A stretch of 64,000 bases of DNA from Cacajao melanocephalus (GCA_963573385.1 CAUYLG010076622.1:1-64000), one strand, 5' to 3'. Shown: positions 23,935 through 37,228, numbered from the stretch's first letter. The notes: generated by a model from the letters alone, not told the origin. Program-made: numbers and translations.

Positions 23935-25010
23935 AAGCCTACTAATCAGTCCATCTGGGATGAGACCCTGTAAAGCTGGCCTTTCTAACACTGGAATTTA
24001 GCCAACTGAGATAAGACCTCTATCCTCCTAGAATATATCACCTTCTTTAACAAACTGAAACACAAGAAAATTCTTCATTCTTTCTGAGCAAGCTGTCACC
24101 CACCATAATTGTGAACTGGAATTTTCTGGTGAAAGTAATAATGACACTGATCCAGAAAGTCAGCTGAAAAGCAGGATACAGGGTCTGGTAATATTGCAAA
24201 ATTGCACATGAGAGCACCTGAGCTCTGGGCCCAAGGGAGTGCTGTGACTCAGGAGGTAGTACCACATGGGAGACCACACCCTGGAGGAAGATGGGATCTG
24301 GACATGGTACTGGCTGTGACCGTATGGTACATTCTGGTTCTGGGAAAAGCCCCAGTCCCTAAAGGATGCATCTTCCCTCTGCCACTGGACTAATGAGGAT
24401 CGTTCTGCAGCTAAGATAAAACAATCTGTCAGTTGAGCTAACCTGATTTAGGTAAGGATTATTCTCAGAGAAACACATGATGTTAAGGGAAGGGCAAGAA
24501 ATAAGAGAAAGAGAAGCCAAGTTGGAGAGCTCCTCAGAGGATGTGGCAGAGGAAACAAGACACAGAGAACAGATAGATTGGGAGAATCACCAAGGAAATC
24601 TGACTTATTTGCATGGTTGCATGTAAAATATGGCCAGAAGGACCTTGTCATAGCAAGATGATGCCTCTCTTCTACCATAATATTTTCCAAACTTTATAAC
24701 CTGGGCTGGCAGCCACATATTCTTAAAACCATAGTGTGTGCTACATCCTTCCACCAGAAATTGATGTGCCAAGCAATTTCTCCTTAAGAAGCAATTAGGT
24801 CATTAGGTTTCTCATTATAGTAATTAGTGTAAAACTGAGAAAATCATCAAGATAATTCAGGGTTTTCTTTAAGCGCTTTTGGCTACTAGCTAGATGCAGC
24901 AAGCAAAAATGATCTTAGGTAGAAATTTCTGAGTATTTGTCTTATGTCTTCATCGTTACTTGACATATACACACAAGATAAAGGTAACAGGGAAGTAAGA
25001 TTCAGATTAT
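23935..25010. other. unclassified intergenic sequence
   Basis: No repeat or gene recognised. Confidence 0.45.
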
Positions 25011-25018
25011 AAAATCTT

Positions 25019-25327
<309 letters not shown>

Positions 25328-25340
25328 AAAATATCTTACA

Positions 25341-25420
25341 TTCTTTTTTTTCTTTCTTTCACTCTCACTTTCTTTCCTCTCTTTTTCTTTCTAAAAAAAA
25401 AAGAAAGAAAGAAAGAAAAT
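25341..25420. repeat. pyrimidine tract followed by purine tract, self-complementary
   Basis: A TTTC-rich stretch (25341-25393) is followed by an A-run and (GAAA)n (to 25420). The two halves can pair and form a hairpin. It probably grew from the tail of the adjoining Alu. Confidence 0.8.
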
Positions 25421-25429
25421 AAACAGAAT

Positions 25430-25846
25430 AAGGCAAGGAAAAGAAAATCTAGGGTTTTTCTCTCTCTTTCTCCTGTAAACCATGTTCATTAAAACAGCAT
25501 TTTCTTATTAATGATGTTTAAATTTTGTTTGGCTGTTTTCTCCATTTTTGTGTGTCCCACCCTGATAGACTGCCAATGACCTCAAGAGCTATCTCAGCTT
25601 CTTCGAAACTGTGTTAATTTTCTGCATTTCAGGTATTTGTCTTCCATCTACTTAGCACTTTAGTAGAGGGAGTTCATGGTTCGGGCAAGGAAGGTCAGAG
25701 AATCAAATGGACAGCTTCAGAGTGTGATCACATAAGATCGTCAATCATAATATCAAAGACCTATTATACCTGACTCACAAAATTAATAGGAAGCCAGATC
25801 TTTGCTATGTTATCCTTTCCAAAGCAAGCTTAGGACTCCTTTTATT
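25430..25846. other. unclassified intergenic sequence
   Basis: Nothing recognised. Confidence 0.4.
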
Positions 25847-25847
25847 G

Positions 25848-26215
25848 ATTCTTACAACAAATAGTTACTGAGCATCTTCCATGTGTGAAACCTCTGCTTG
25901 GCACTTTGGGATGGGGAGGGGAGTAAGGGGGAGGCAGAAGATAAAAACAAATAAGACACAGAGCCTGACCCTTAAAAGTTTACACTCTGGAAAGGGAAAT
26001 AAGTCCTGCACATAAATATGATGAATAAAAAATGAGAGAGAGAGAGAGAGAAAGAGAGATGGCTGTGGTATTTATGGAAAGGAAAGATAGCCTTCTATAA
26101 AGCTGGGGTTGAGAATCAAATCTGGATTTCTTCAAAAATATGGATTTGAGCTCAACTTTAATATGTGGGTGCAACTTTGGTAAGCAGAGTTAGGAAGAGA
26201 AGGTAATTTCATAAA
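25848..26215 (-). mobile_element. L2 LINE 3' end, minus strand
   Basis: 'GTTACTGAGCATCTTCCATG' (25864-25883) and 'AAAGTTTACACTCTGGAAAG' (25975-25994) match the reverse of the L2 terminus. Weaker similarity continues to about 26215. A (GA)n run at 26034-26058 has grown inside it. Confidence 0.6.
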
Positions 26216-26239
26216 GACAATCCGACATGAAAAAAAGGC

Positions 26240-28114
26240 TTATATGAGAAAATTTAGGATCATGCTCAGCATTACAGAAAGTTCTAACTCAAAAATCTCT
26301 TATTAACTCCCCATGACTTTGAAAACCACAGCTCTCTTAACACACTCAAAAATGTTATCCTGTGCATTAGCTGTGAGACTATCCACTTATTGGTTCCATC
26401 TGGGTGTCTAAAATGAAATCAGAAGGCTCTAGACAGACCCTTGTCAATTCTCTTCTGATTAGTGTTCCACTGGGTTTTTCTTCCCAAAATAAAGTTAAGT
26501 GCATTTAAGTTTCTAGGATCTTCTGTATATCCTTTTGAAAATGCAGAGTAAATATTATGTTGGTTCCTTTCTGCAGTCAATTAATATATCTTTCTTGCCA
26601 ATGTCATAAATATACCTTTTTTTCAGTTGATGCTTCTCTTATTGCATACATATGCTCTTGATAATTACTTGTTTTTGAGTTCTTAACCATTTGTGCATGG
26701 AAATACATCTGAGGTTTAAATGTTAGGACTATTACATTACTAAGTGCCTCATTTTATAAGTGAATACGCCATCACAAATCCTATTCCATGCCTTAAAATT
26801 GTACTCACCAAAGGAATCCATCTACTATACTGAAATCCTAAAACAATCAGGCATTCTTGTAGGAAAGTTAGTTCAACAGCCTCTGTGTCTTATCTGTAAT
26901 CAATTTCCTACAGCTTCTGCATGACGGCAGCTTAGGAAATTTTCTGGTTTTATTTTCTGTGTTGAGATAAAACAATGGTGATTCAATTGAAGATGCTCAG
27001 TCTTATAAATGAATTGGAGGGAGGTCCTGTTAGGGCCTAGAATACATGACTATAGCAGTCTTCTATGGAACTATGAAGGGCAACGAAAGTACAGAGAAGC
27101 AAAACAGGCAATGGGATGAATCACCACACAGACATAAGGTTCTCCATATTAAAACATGCATGCTTGTCTCTGCCTCTTGTTATTGCAATGAAAGACAGAC
27201 TTTTTGTCTTGGTATATAGCTTAATCATGCATTCTCTGCTAGATCCCCCTCCGTGGAAAGTGGAGAATACAGTTGGTTTTTTAAGTGTGATGGTGTGAGT
27301 TTTCATCTGCCATCACCCTAGGGTGAGTGGTCCAATTGCCATGCACACTTGCTTGTCTTATAAAGTGTGTTACAGTTTATAGCTAAAACAAATTGCATAT
27401 AATAAAAATAACAATAATGATAATAGTAATAATAACTAGCTTCCACTCCATTCCAGGATCCTGACCTCTCACACCTTTAATGAGCCAATGTGCTCATTTC
27501 TTAAGCCTAAATTGTATCAGGATATTTTCAGGTGTATGTTGCCTAACAGGTTTTAGTTGGGAGGCATTTTGCCTGTTTATTTGGCCTCATCGTTGTAACA
27601 TTAGTACTCAGCCTAATGAATTAAGAGAAGCCAGTGGATGAAGTCACATGAAATAAACTCCAACCTCTTTAATTTAGATTTATTAGGAGGTAGGAATGAG
27701 CTTTCTTGAAGTCTGAGTTGTAAAATACTGACTATATTATTTTTAGCTGTAATAAATTATTGCCAAGTAAAGATTTTCTGACAATTAATATATATTTGTA
27801 TTACACATAATTTTCCCATTAAGTTATTCAAGTGTAGGAATAATCCTGGATGATCATTACATTATTATTCTTAAATAGGCTCAAGCCTGTGGTCAAACCA
27901 ATCGCCAGTGTTCATTTGCTTAGTGAACACCTTTTACATTGATCAGGCAAAGCAGACTACCAACCAGCCTAGCTCCTAAGTTACTAATGACATTGATTTA
28001 ATGACAGGGATGTGTCTGTCAATAACAGCAAATCTGGCTTCACTCCGGAAGGCATTCCAATTACACATGCTTGCTTCCCTTACCCTTAAAAAGAACATCA
28101 GAGTTATTTTGACC
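26240..28114. other. unclassified intergenic sequence
   Basis: Mostly unique-looking AT-rich sequence. A 14-bp perfect palindrome TCACCCTAGGGTGA sits at 27313-27326 and an AAT-rich patch at 27398-27436. No gene or repeat recognised. Confidence 0.45.
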
Positions 28115-28424
28115 CAGCACTGTCCGACAGAAGTAGCCATATATGTCATTTTAAATTTTCTAATATCCACCACGGAAAAAAGAAGAAACCAGTAAAATGG
28201 ATTTTAATGATATGTTTTGTCTAACCCAACATTTTCAAAATATTTTTATTTTCAACATATAATCAGTATAAAAATCATTGATATATTTATGTCTTTTTTG
28301 CCGTGCTATGGCTTCAAAATGCAGTTTGCATTTGTCACTTACAGCACCTCTTAGTTTGGACCAGGCTGATATCAAGTACTTAGTAGTCACTTGTAGCTGG
28401 TAGCTACTGAATGGGACAGCACGG
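28115..28424 (+). mobile_element. non-autonomous DNA transposon (TIR GCACTGTCC type), copy 1
   Basis: The left end CAGCACTGTCCGACAGAAG (from 28115) is complementary to the right end, which reads GTGCTGTCCCATTCAGTAGC on the other strand (28404-28423). The interior 'CATTTTAAATTTTCTAATAT' (28147-28166) and 'ACTTACAGCACCTCTTAGTT' (28337-28356) match a dispersed human DNA transposon that I cannot name firmly. A second copy lies in reverse at 35001-35527. Confidence 0.8.
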
Positions 28425-28589
28425 TTCATAATAATCACAGTACTTATCATAGCTTTTCCTTCAGACTACTTATATATGGATTCCTAGGTTTGAACTTAAA
28501 CTTCTACAATTACTGTCCAACAAAACAAACGAGCCAAACTAAAAAAAATAAAGGAAAACAAGGGAAGAAAGAAGATGTCATTGGTCCAA

Positions 28590-29040
28590 ATTTCTTAACA
28601 TGGCTTATAAAGAGTTTCAAGTCCTGGCCTCTGCCACACTCTGCAGCCTCATTGACACTCCAGCCAAACAGAAATTCTTCACCTTCTCCAAATGCCCTGT
28701 GTTCCTGTTTCAGTCTTCACTGTGTGAATCAGTCTTTCCACTTCTCTCTGCCTTCCTGCTGGCTCCTCATTCTTCCAGTGTCAGCCTAGACACTCTCAGA
28801 ACTGCCTGGACTCTGTGCTGCTGAACGCTCCACGTAGCCTTATGCTTGCCCTTACACACAGTATTTATACATTTTAGGGTTGCGTGATTTTGGCTTTTTA
28901 AACGTTTTCAGTCTTCCTTTCTAGACTTCAAGCTGCACAATGGCCAGAACCATACCATTGTTTTAAAAAAATCATTGCTTTCCAGTCCTTAGCACATTGC
29001 TTGACTCATTAAAATTGCTTGCTAAGTTTCGTTCAATGAA
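28590..29040 (+). mobile_element. L2 LINE
   Basis: 'CATGGCTTATAAAGAGTTTC' (28599-28618) and 'AGTCCTGGCCTCTGCCACAC' (28620-28639) follow the L2 ORF2 end. 'AAGCTGCACAATGGCC' and 'AAAATTGCTTGCTAAGTTTC' resemble the terminus. Confidence 0.75.
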
Positions 29041-29044
29041 TAAC

Positions 29045-29469
29045 GAATGAAATGATGGGAGAGAAAAACGCAAACATTGAAATAAAAGATAACCATCTCC
29101 TCTCCTATCCCCAACCTCTGATTAGGAGACTGAGAAGTTGATTTCTGTGTCATGTGAGACATGACCTGGGGATTCCAATGTCTCCTAATATATACCAGTT
29201 ACCTGAACTGCTTGATGTAAACTGTGTTCTGCTGATGGATAACCCTGCTTGATTCTGTAGTCTTCAAGTCATACACTGGTTAAGTGATTAATTCATTCTA
29301 GAGATAAACAAAAGGAGATCTGAATTTAATGGATTGTTAAACTCCTTAGGATTCTTTAGAAGGAATATCTGCTCAACTCACTTTATATCTGTTCAACTCA
29401 CTTTGCTTCCTGGAGATTTTTAAAATGTAATGCAGTAAAAGGTAACACATCAAATTTGGGTTTTACTTT
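29045..29469. other. unclassified sequence with a 20-bp tandem duplication
   Basis: No repeat family recognised. TATCTGCTCAACTCACTTT (29366-29384) is repeated at 29386-29404 with one difference. Confidence 0.5.
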
Positions 29470-29955
29470 TTTGTGGTTGAGGGCCCCCACATTCTAGTCC
29501 CATGCGTATCTCATACCCACCAAAATTTTCCCCATTCTCTACCGCATTCATCAAATCACTAAGTTTGCAATTTCACCAAAGCATCCTATGCTTTTTATGT
29601 CTTTGCTCCTTGATTTTCCTCCTCCTGGAAGGATTTTCCTCAATACAGTCTGTCAAATCCTCCAACTTCATTCAGTGCCAGCCAAAGGCCACATCTGCTG
29701 AGAAATGTTTCCCTCATTTCCCCAATTAAAGCTACTCTTTCCGCTTCCAAACTTCCCATTGTGCTTTATACCACCATAGAGGCCAGAATCCCATTCTGAT
29801 TTGTGTTATGTCCTTGCCTCACTTTGTTATTTCCCATGCTGGACTCTAAGTCCTTGGCAATGGCCATGATCTTTGCATCGTTACGTATCCTTATCCCGCC
29901 TAGCATGATGCCTTACCCAGAATAGTTGCCCAACAAATATTTGCTGAAGAAAAAG
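29470..29955 (+). mobile_element. L2 LINE 3' end
   Basis: 'CCAGCCAAAGGCCACATCTG' (29679-29698), 'ATGCTGGACTCTAAGTCCTT' (29837-29856) and the terminal 'TTGCCCAACAAATATTTGCT' (29926-29945) follow the last 500 bases of L2. Confidence 0.8.
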
Positions 29956-30199
29956 ATACATCAAAATTTCTCTTAAATCCAGAAAATAGAACTATATATT
30001 ATTATAAAAGTCTTCAGCAAGATTTTTCCAGCAGTCACCAGAGGCTAATCCTAAACCTTAACCTTAGGTCGAAAACAGCTTACAAAGTGTCTGGCCATAA
30101 TCCCAGTATACACAGACAGTTGTGTTTTCCAAAAGATGGATCTTTTCTTTTCATTCTTAACTGCTTTAATGTGCTCAATAATAAAGACATGGTTGTTTA

Positions 30200-30335
30200 A
30201 GCTCTGCATCTCAGTACTGCATGCTCTTGGATCAGATACAAAGCCCCTTTAGAACTCAGTTTTCTCATTTGTCAAATTAAAGGATTGAACTAACTGATTT
30301 CTACTGTCCCTTTCAGATTATAAAAGCCAATGATT
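30200..30335 (+). mobile_element. MIR-family SINE
   Basis: 'CTCAGTTTTCTCATTTGTCA' (30256-30275) and 'AAAGGATTGAACTAACTGAT' (30280-30299) match the MIR/MIR3 3' half. Confidence 0.7.
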
Positions 30336-33220
30336 TTTTTTGAGCACTCCCTTTTGGCCTATGTTAAAATAAGACAAGTGGAGATAATTCAGTATTTCAA
30401 TATAAATGCAACACACAGATAGGATAAAAAATAATGAGCATCCATATTCAATTTCAGGCATTCACAGAAGCAAGCAGCAATATCACTCATGAAATGTAGG
30501 CATAAACCGTGTTCCTCTGTAGTATATATCTGGGCATAGTTTTCATTATAAACTATGAGTATAATGTCAAGAATTTGAAGGTGGAAGAGATTCTGGGTTG
30601 GTTATCAGTTGTTTATCTTACACTATTCCTCTCAAGAGATGGTTTCCCAATGCATTAGTAGAATTCTTCCTTAATGAATTTCTCCATCACGGTATCTTCG
30701 TGAAAAGTCAGTGTAGAAAGAATGATTATGTCCATAGTAGGGCATTGCCAAAAGCTGAGAACCAAAATGAAAGTTTCAATTTATTTTGACAGTTATTTGG
30801 AGGGCAGCAACAGAGGAGAAGGGCTATGTGGTCACTGTTGGTTTTTTTCAACAAACCTAATCTGAATGCCCCTTGTTTGTGGCTGCATATTGTTTAATAT
30901 TCACTATACACCTTCCGCAAACAATATGCAAGGCAGGGACCTTGCTCTTTTGGAGAATTCAGGGAGGAAAGGAGGAGATAGAATCTACATTATGTAAATA
31001 AAATAATCTCTAATGAAAACATTTTCCTTGAGGCGTGAACAAGTGTATTAACTACCAATTTTGTGATACAGCAATCAATTGCTTTCCAGCCCTAAAACCT
31101 ACTGTTATAACAGCCTTAGAAAGACTTCTGTGTTTGGGATTTAAGAATTTCTCTGCCCTTTCCTATACCCCACAGGATGGATTGCAAGCTGTTCCCCTAC
31201 GCCCCCTTCACAAGCAGCCCTGAATCAACAATGTGGGAATCCAGGCACAAGCCAGGCCCTTCTCATTCTACCCATTGCCTTCACTTTTTTTTCTTTATTA
31301 GAAGGGATAACAAGACTCCTTTTTCATTCTTTCTCAATTCAGTCCCTGCTGGTCAAATATTGCTGATGTGTGGACCTTGTCAAAGCCTTTGGGAATTATC
31401 ATTATTATCAGTCATGATGTTAATGGGCTGTCATCATTGGCTGAAGTTCTTATTCTAGATGCTTTGTTTACTCAGCTAACAAAAAGGCAGCTTGGAATTA
31501 AAAAAGGAAACGTGCCAAGCAATTAATCCATAACTTGGTTGGAATGCTTTGGGGATTTTCTAACATTTCTTTTATTGAATTTTTGTTTAAGTGCAGTATC
31601 CTTTTTTCCTCTGAAACTTCATTCTGGAGTTTTTTATTACATGCCATTTCTGCAGGAGGCACATTGAGCCATTGGGACCTTCTGGGTAAATATCACGTGT
31701 TTTAAAATATTTATCAATAATGAGGCTGCTTGCTCACACTTTCCCTGAAAATGCCAGGCTATGAAGCCAATTCATTGCACAGGTTTTAAAAAGATATCAA
31801 AATGCTCATGCCATAAACATTTTTGTTGCAAGACACTTTTCAACTGCATTACCAAAACAACCACAAAAATAATAATAATAACCCTTTGGTTGGAAAGATA
31901 AGAAAAAACAGCTAAACCTATAGACCCTAAACATAGAAATACAAAGAATATTAGCAGTATAATAGACAGTATGAAAATATCTCTAGGGAGAGATAGTTGA
32001 AGTCATTTATTAAGCATATATCCTAATTATGCTTCATAATTTTCTTAAGGGAGTATCAGTTCTATTCTTTGGCTTGGATGATTGATTGCCAAATCTGTCC
32101 TTAACTGGTTGCACACAAATAACACTCACTGTATAATTTTTCCAGAGAATATTACCTTGGACTCTATGCTCTCTAAAGATTTATATCAAAAGCTTAATTG
32201 TAAAAAACAATACTCATAGATTTCCTGAAGGGTCTATATTCTATCCATTTCTCTGGGTAGTCTAAATCTGCCCTTCATTCACGCTGAACAATCAGAAAAC
32301 TCTATGCTTGAGTTGCATTGATTTACATCCTGAAATGCTTTTATTAAATTTTGCTTTGGCATTATGCCAAGGTTTGTTTTGAGGGGACAGACAGAACCGT
32401 GGAAGAAACAATGGAACAGAAGGACAATAGAATAATAATCGCCCCCATATGTAGCGTATGTTTTGAGGTTGGTGTTGAAGATGCTATCTTCCCAGAACAC
32501 TCGGTGTCCTCTTTTAGGTCTCAGAAAACCATACTTCTCATCAACGGCTTTATGTTGTTTTGTATCCTTGAGGCTTTATTTTGTTTTGTTTTAATCTTAA
32601 GAATACTCTGTCACTTTAAAGTGATCATCCTCCCTCTCATAGGTCATCTTTTTCTTTGCTTTGAATGTTAGAATGTTCAGAGCCCAAAAATGTGGTTTGG
32701 TTCTCACACATATGCAAGGTGCACAACAAAGGTGAATACTGTATTAACTCTCGCTCGATTTTATTTTTGTTTTTAGATGTTTCTTTTCCCCTGATATTCC
32801 TATTTATTTATGTTGCTATTTTTATAAGTCATCTTATTGTGTTTTTCTTAGCCATCTCAAACAAATTTCAGGAGCAAGATGGACGATAAATCAACCTGTA
32901 ACATTGATCTTATAGTAGAACCAGACATGCTGTGGACCCAATGATTCAGTAAAAATTAGAACAGAGGAGGAAATTAACAACGAAGCATTAGAATATAAGG
33001 TAATAAGATGGGCGCTGGGGCCTGCCATCACCTGTCCTCAGTCTAAAATCTTAAAAGACGACGTAAGCCTGAAGCTCTAGGCTCCTCCCACATGGTCAGT
33101 GTCTCAGAGATCACAGACTCCAAGTGCATGTCCATGACAAACCAGGAAGGCAGAACATTGCAGGGAGGGAAGAAAACATCCTGAGTACCTGCATTTACTT
33201 TCATGAATCCTAATCCCATA
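30336..33220. other. unclassified intergenic sequence, possible conserved elements
   Basis: Almost no recognisable repeats in 2.9 kb. The part at about 31380-31830 is AT-rich but not simple, with words such as GCAATTAATCC and ATCACGTG. It might be a conserved regulatory element; that is inference from composition only. No gene seen. Confidence 0.35.
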
Positions 33221-33770
33221 TATGTCCTTTGTACTGCTTGTTTGCTGATTCAGAGGTAAATCAAGCTGAAAGCAACCTGCAGTCTGAGGCCATTCTCTCT
33301 GCTCTCACTCAGCCCTTGCAGCAGATGTTACCAGTGCCTCACTCAGACCCCTTAGCCACCCACTGTTCTCATACATGCCTTGCCATTCTACTGAGGCACC
33401 TGCACCTCTGCCAGAGAGCTTCCTCTCAAACTACACTTGGAGCTGGCTAGAAGTGTCAGGCCCTGGGAACAGCTCTTAGCCAAGAATGAATGGAGTTATG
33501 GAGGACAAATACCCCAGCTCTTTCAGCTCTTGGATGTAAAAACATCCCTGATGCAGGCTCAACACTGTCTCCCAGAGTTCTCCACCGGACAGGGTCCTAG
33601 TTGCTCAGATCTTAACCTACTTGTTAACTCATATTGACTTCTTTCCATGCCCTATCTCACTTCTTCATTCTCCTAGAGATGTTCCTGGTATCACCTCCTA
33701 ATTAAACTGCTTGCACTGTAATTCTGGTCTCAGAGTCTGCTTCAGAGAACCCTAAGATTGAATCCCACTA
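33220..33770 (+). mobile_element. probable ERVL-type LTR (LTR33/LTR16-like)
   Basis: The 3' end 'TCACCTCCTAATTAAACTGC' (33691-33710), followed by 'GTCTCAGAGTCTGCTTCAGA', is typical of an LTR end with an ATTAAA polyadenylation signal. The 5' limit is unclear and no internal region adjoins it. Confidence 0.5.
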
Positions 33771-33824
33771 ATCTAAGAGGGAAATGGCATCACTCAGCCA
33801 GTTATTAAGTTTTTTTGAGTACCT

Positions 33825-33965
33825 ACTTCCCCTCATTCACTTAGCAAAAATTTTTTAATGCCTTCTAAATGCCAAGCATTGTATGAAGAATTGAGCCTAA
33901 GCCATAAACAAGAAAAACTTGGTTCCTGGCCCCATGGAGCCTAATTCGAGAAGGATTGTCATCTA
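33825..33965 (-). mobile_element. L2 LINE 3' end, minus strand
   Basis: 'TTCTAAATGCCAAGCATTGT' (33863-33882) and 'CCTGGCCCCATGGAGCCTAA' (33925-33944) are the reverse of the L2 terminus. Confidence 0.75.
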
Positions 33966-34444
33966 ATCTTAGCACATTCCTGTTTCAGAAAAGGCCAAGT
34001 TCCTGAACTCTCTAGCATTTTTAGTCTCTCGCTCACTGTCTAGACTTGCTTGAGAAGTTGCCATACGTGGTGTTGGCCCAATAAATGTCTTATTTGTTTA
34101 TGAAAAAACCCATTTCTAATTGTTCCCAAATCTACAGAAAATGGGAGCTAAACTATGGTGCACTTTATCACTGCCCTTTACTTCCTTCTCCGGCATCTCT
34201 TCACCCCTCTTCTTCTGCCTCCCCATATCTTCATTCTCCTACAGAACTTCCATTTGTTCACTCGATTTTCCCCTGACTTCCCTTATCAAGTTGAAACTTA
34301 CCAGGCCAATATTCAAAGCCTCCCACAGAGTGAATCTCCTCTGCTTTGCTAGTCTCTTCTCTTATTATTTTCTTATATAAATTATTTGTTTCAGCTGTGC
34401 TAATTCATTTGCCAACCCTTATGACTTGCTAAATAACATTTCTA
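33966..34444. other. unclassified intergenic sequence
   Basis: Nothing recognised. Overlapping short frames at 34085-34380 have no domain. Confidence 0.4.
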
Positions 34445-34515
34445 AATCTTCTATGTCATCCTTTAAGACCCAGGTCAAAATTATCACCTTAAAGAGCTTA
34501 GTTGGAGTTACCCCA
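34445..34515 (+). mobile_element. L2 LINE fragment
   Basis: 'TTTAAGACCCAGGTCAAAAT' (34462-34481) followed by 'TTGGAGTTACCCC' fits a short L2 piece, cut by the LTR that follows. Confidence 0.5.
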
Positions 34516-34522
34516 TACTCGC

Positions 34523-34900
34523 TGTATTAGTCTGTTTGTGCTGCTATAATGAAATACCACAGACTGGGTAATTTATAAACAATAGAAACTTATTTCTGGT
34601 GGTTCTGGAGACTGGAAAGTCCAAGATAAGGCTCTGGCAGGACTGGTATCTGGCAGGACTGGTATCTGGTATCTCACATGGTAGAAGATGGAAGGGCAAA
34701 AGAGATAGAGCTCCCTTCAATCTTGAGCCCTTTTGTAAGAGTGTTAATCCCATTAGTGAGAGCAAAGCACTGGTATTCAAACCGAAGCACTCACCATGAC
34801 TGAAGACATGGCTTGCTATTACATCTTTCTGGTTGAAATCCTTCTGGTTGAAATGAACTACGGTCATTTCCAAACCCTCTCACATATTTATGTTTTTAAA
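34523..34900 (-). mobile_element. MLT1-type MaLR LTR, minus strand
   Basis: It starts TGTATTAGTCTGTTTGTGCT, has 'GACTGGGTAATTTATAAAC' (34563-34581) and 'GGTTCTGGAGACTGGAAAG' (34601-34619), and ends poorly defined near 34900. It has gained two local tandem duplications, at 34635-34666 (16-bp unit) and 34826-34854 (15-bp unit). Confidence 0.8.
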
Positions 34901-35000
34901 TTCCCAACTAATTTGTAATCTCTCTAATAATTGGAACAATGCTTTCTTAACTTTTATTCTGTAAGAGAAGATAATGGGAATAATATAGTGCAAAAAAGAT

Positions 35001-35527
<527 letters not shown>

Positions 35528-35534
35528 ATATAAG

Positions 35535-35770
35535 CTTTTTATAGGAGTATATCTGGGTTTAAATCATAGCTCTCTAAATAGGAATCAGAAGGCACAGAGT
35601 CTGTCTTACAGTTGATGCTTAAGAGATACTGTTTGAATTGTGTATGCATGAGTGAATTAATGAGTTAATTAATAAAGAATATTAGTGCAAGGATCAAATG
35701 GGATGTATTTAAAAACCATCAGAATAATGTCTAGTGCATAGTGTTTACATACTATTAGTTCCTACTCCCT
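35535..35770 (+). mobile_element. decayed MIR (broken)
   Basis: 'ATCTGGGTTTAAATCATAGC' (35551-35570) and 'AAGGATCAAATGGGATGTAT' (35690-35709) with 'AATGTCTAGTGCATAGTG' resemble the two ends of a MIR. The middle does not match well. Confidence 0.5.
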
Positions 35771-35889
35771 ATTAAGTTCAACACCATGTCACCAATAAAT
35801 CATCTTTCTTCTTTTTTCTTCTGTAACTCACAGAAACATGCTGAACCATGGACAATTATAATAGCCATCATTTTCTTCACAAATATCTC

Positions 35890-37130
35890 TATTTAAAAAA
35901 ATCCTTAATATTATTATAAAGTTAATATATGCTGATTATAAATAATTTTAGAAAAATACAAATATTAAAAGTAAAAATTGTACAATGTAGCATAGCACAT
36001 AGGCATGATTATTTTTAATATTTTGATGTATATAATGTAACATTTATCTTCATGTGTGTACTTACATGTCTTAATTAAAAAATAAATTCCTACTGTCTAT
36101 GTAAATGGCCTCATAATGTATCTTCTTACTTTGCGGACATCTTTCCTTATGAATTAAAGATCGATCTACGTAAGCATTGAATGGCTTCATAATATTCCTT
36201 TGAACGGATATAACATAATCTTTTAAATTGATTCCTCACTGATAGTGATTTGGGCTGTTTTCCTGTCATTAAAATTAGTGTTTTATTGCTTTTGCATTTT
36301 ATTGTTTTTTTCATAGAAAAATATATAATTTAAATGAATAGATAAAAGAGTACCTTTTTCTATTTTTCACTCAGAATTATTACACAACTTATATTCCCAA
36401 AATAAAATAAGAGATTGCTTATTTCCAGATACTTCACCAATAATAGGATTAATCTTTTTTCATTTTGAACGATCTGATGTGTGTTTTAAATGCTATCTCA
36501 ACATCGTATTTCTTCATAAATCTGGTAGGCATTTAGGGTCAAGATTTGTGTCAAGTTCCCATTCATCTCCTTTTCCCTGTTTTTCTTGTTGGAGTATTTT
36601 TTTTCTTATTGATTTAACAGACTTCAGTATAATTTAAAGCAAAGATTTATTTGATAGGTATACTTCAGATATATTTCTCACTTTGTCCTTTTTTGTTTGT
36701 AAATGCTATTTTTGGTCGTATGAGATTCTGTTTTCTGAATTTTCATTTTGTTTTGTTTTTACTTTTTGCAGTCTAACCTATTAATATTTTCTTTTTATTA
36801 TTTTTATCCTTGGTGTGTGGTGTAGAAAGGCCTTTTCCTCTCCATTACAAAAATTTTATCTTAGAATATCATTCTACTTATTTTATAGCTTCATTTTTTA
36901 CATTAGAAATATTTAATTCAATCAGAATTTAAGTAAAAATATGTGAACTAGAAATTTAATCTTTTAAAAGTCATTTAATGTTTAATAAGTTAAAATGTTA
37001 GTAATTTAATAATTTAAAAATTCATTTCAATATCAGTTATTTGAAAGCATTATTTTTCCATTGACTTGAAACATCATCTACGTATTAGATAATAACTTTT
37101 ATATATAATTTAGTCTGTTTTGAAACTATT
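35890..37130 (-). mobile_element. old L1M element, minus strand
   Basis: The order of segments fits the reverse of an old L1 3' region running into ORF2. 'GACATCTTTCCTTATGAATT' (36137-36156) and 'GGGCTGTTTTCCTGTCATTA' (36252-36271) come first. 'TTTTTACTTTTTGCAGTCTA' (36756-36775), 'GTAGAAAGGCCTTTTCCTCT' (36822-36841) and 'TTTCCATTGACTTGAAACAT' (37055-37074) follow. No usable frame remains. Confidence 0.75.
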
Positions 37131-37189
37131 TATAAACATAGACTTTAAAGGCTTTAGTCTTGATCCTACTTTGATTTACCTTCTTAAGT

Positions 37190-37228
37190 GACTCCATAGC
37201 TCAGGGGTTAGAACACTGGTCTTGTGAA
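37190..37228 (+). pseudogene. 5' half of tRNA-Thr(UGU), retroposed
   Basis: The 39 bases starting GACTCCATAGCTCAGGGG match human tRNA-Thr (anticodon TGT) from position 1 to about 39. Differences I can count are G2 to A, G to A in the D-stem region, and A to G just 3' of the anticodon. The D-loop GGGGTTA and the anticodon TGT (37223-37225) are present, and the sequence stops in the anticodon loop. It is flanked by 13-bp direct repeats, TTTACCTTCTTAA (37175-37187) and TTTATCTTCTTAA (37229-37241). There is no poly(A) tail. It cannot fold as a tRNA and is a fossil insertion. Confidence 0.85.

Noticed and set aside
28600..28824. Overlapping plus-strand frames as a possible gene
   Set aside because: The region aligns by wording with the L2 LINE.
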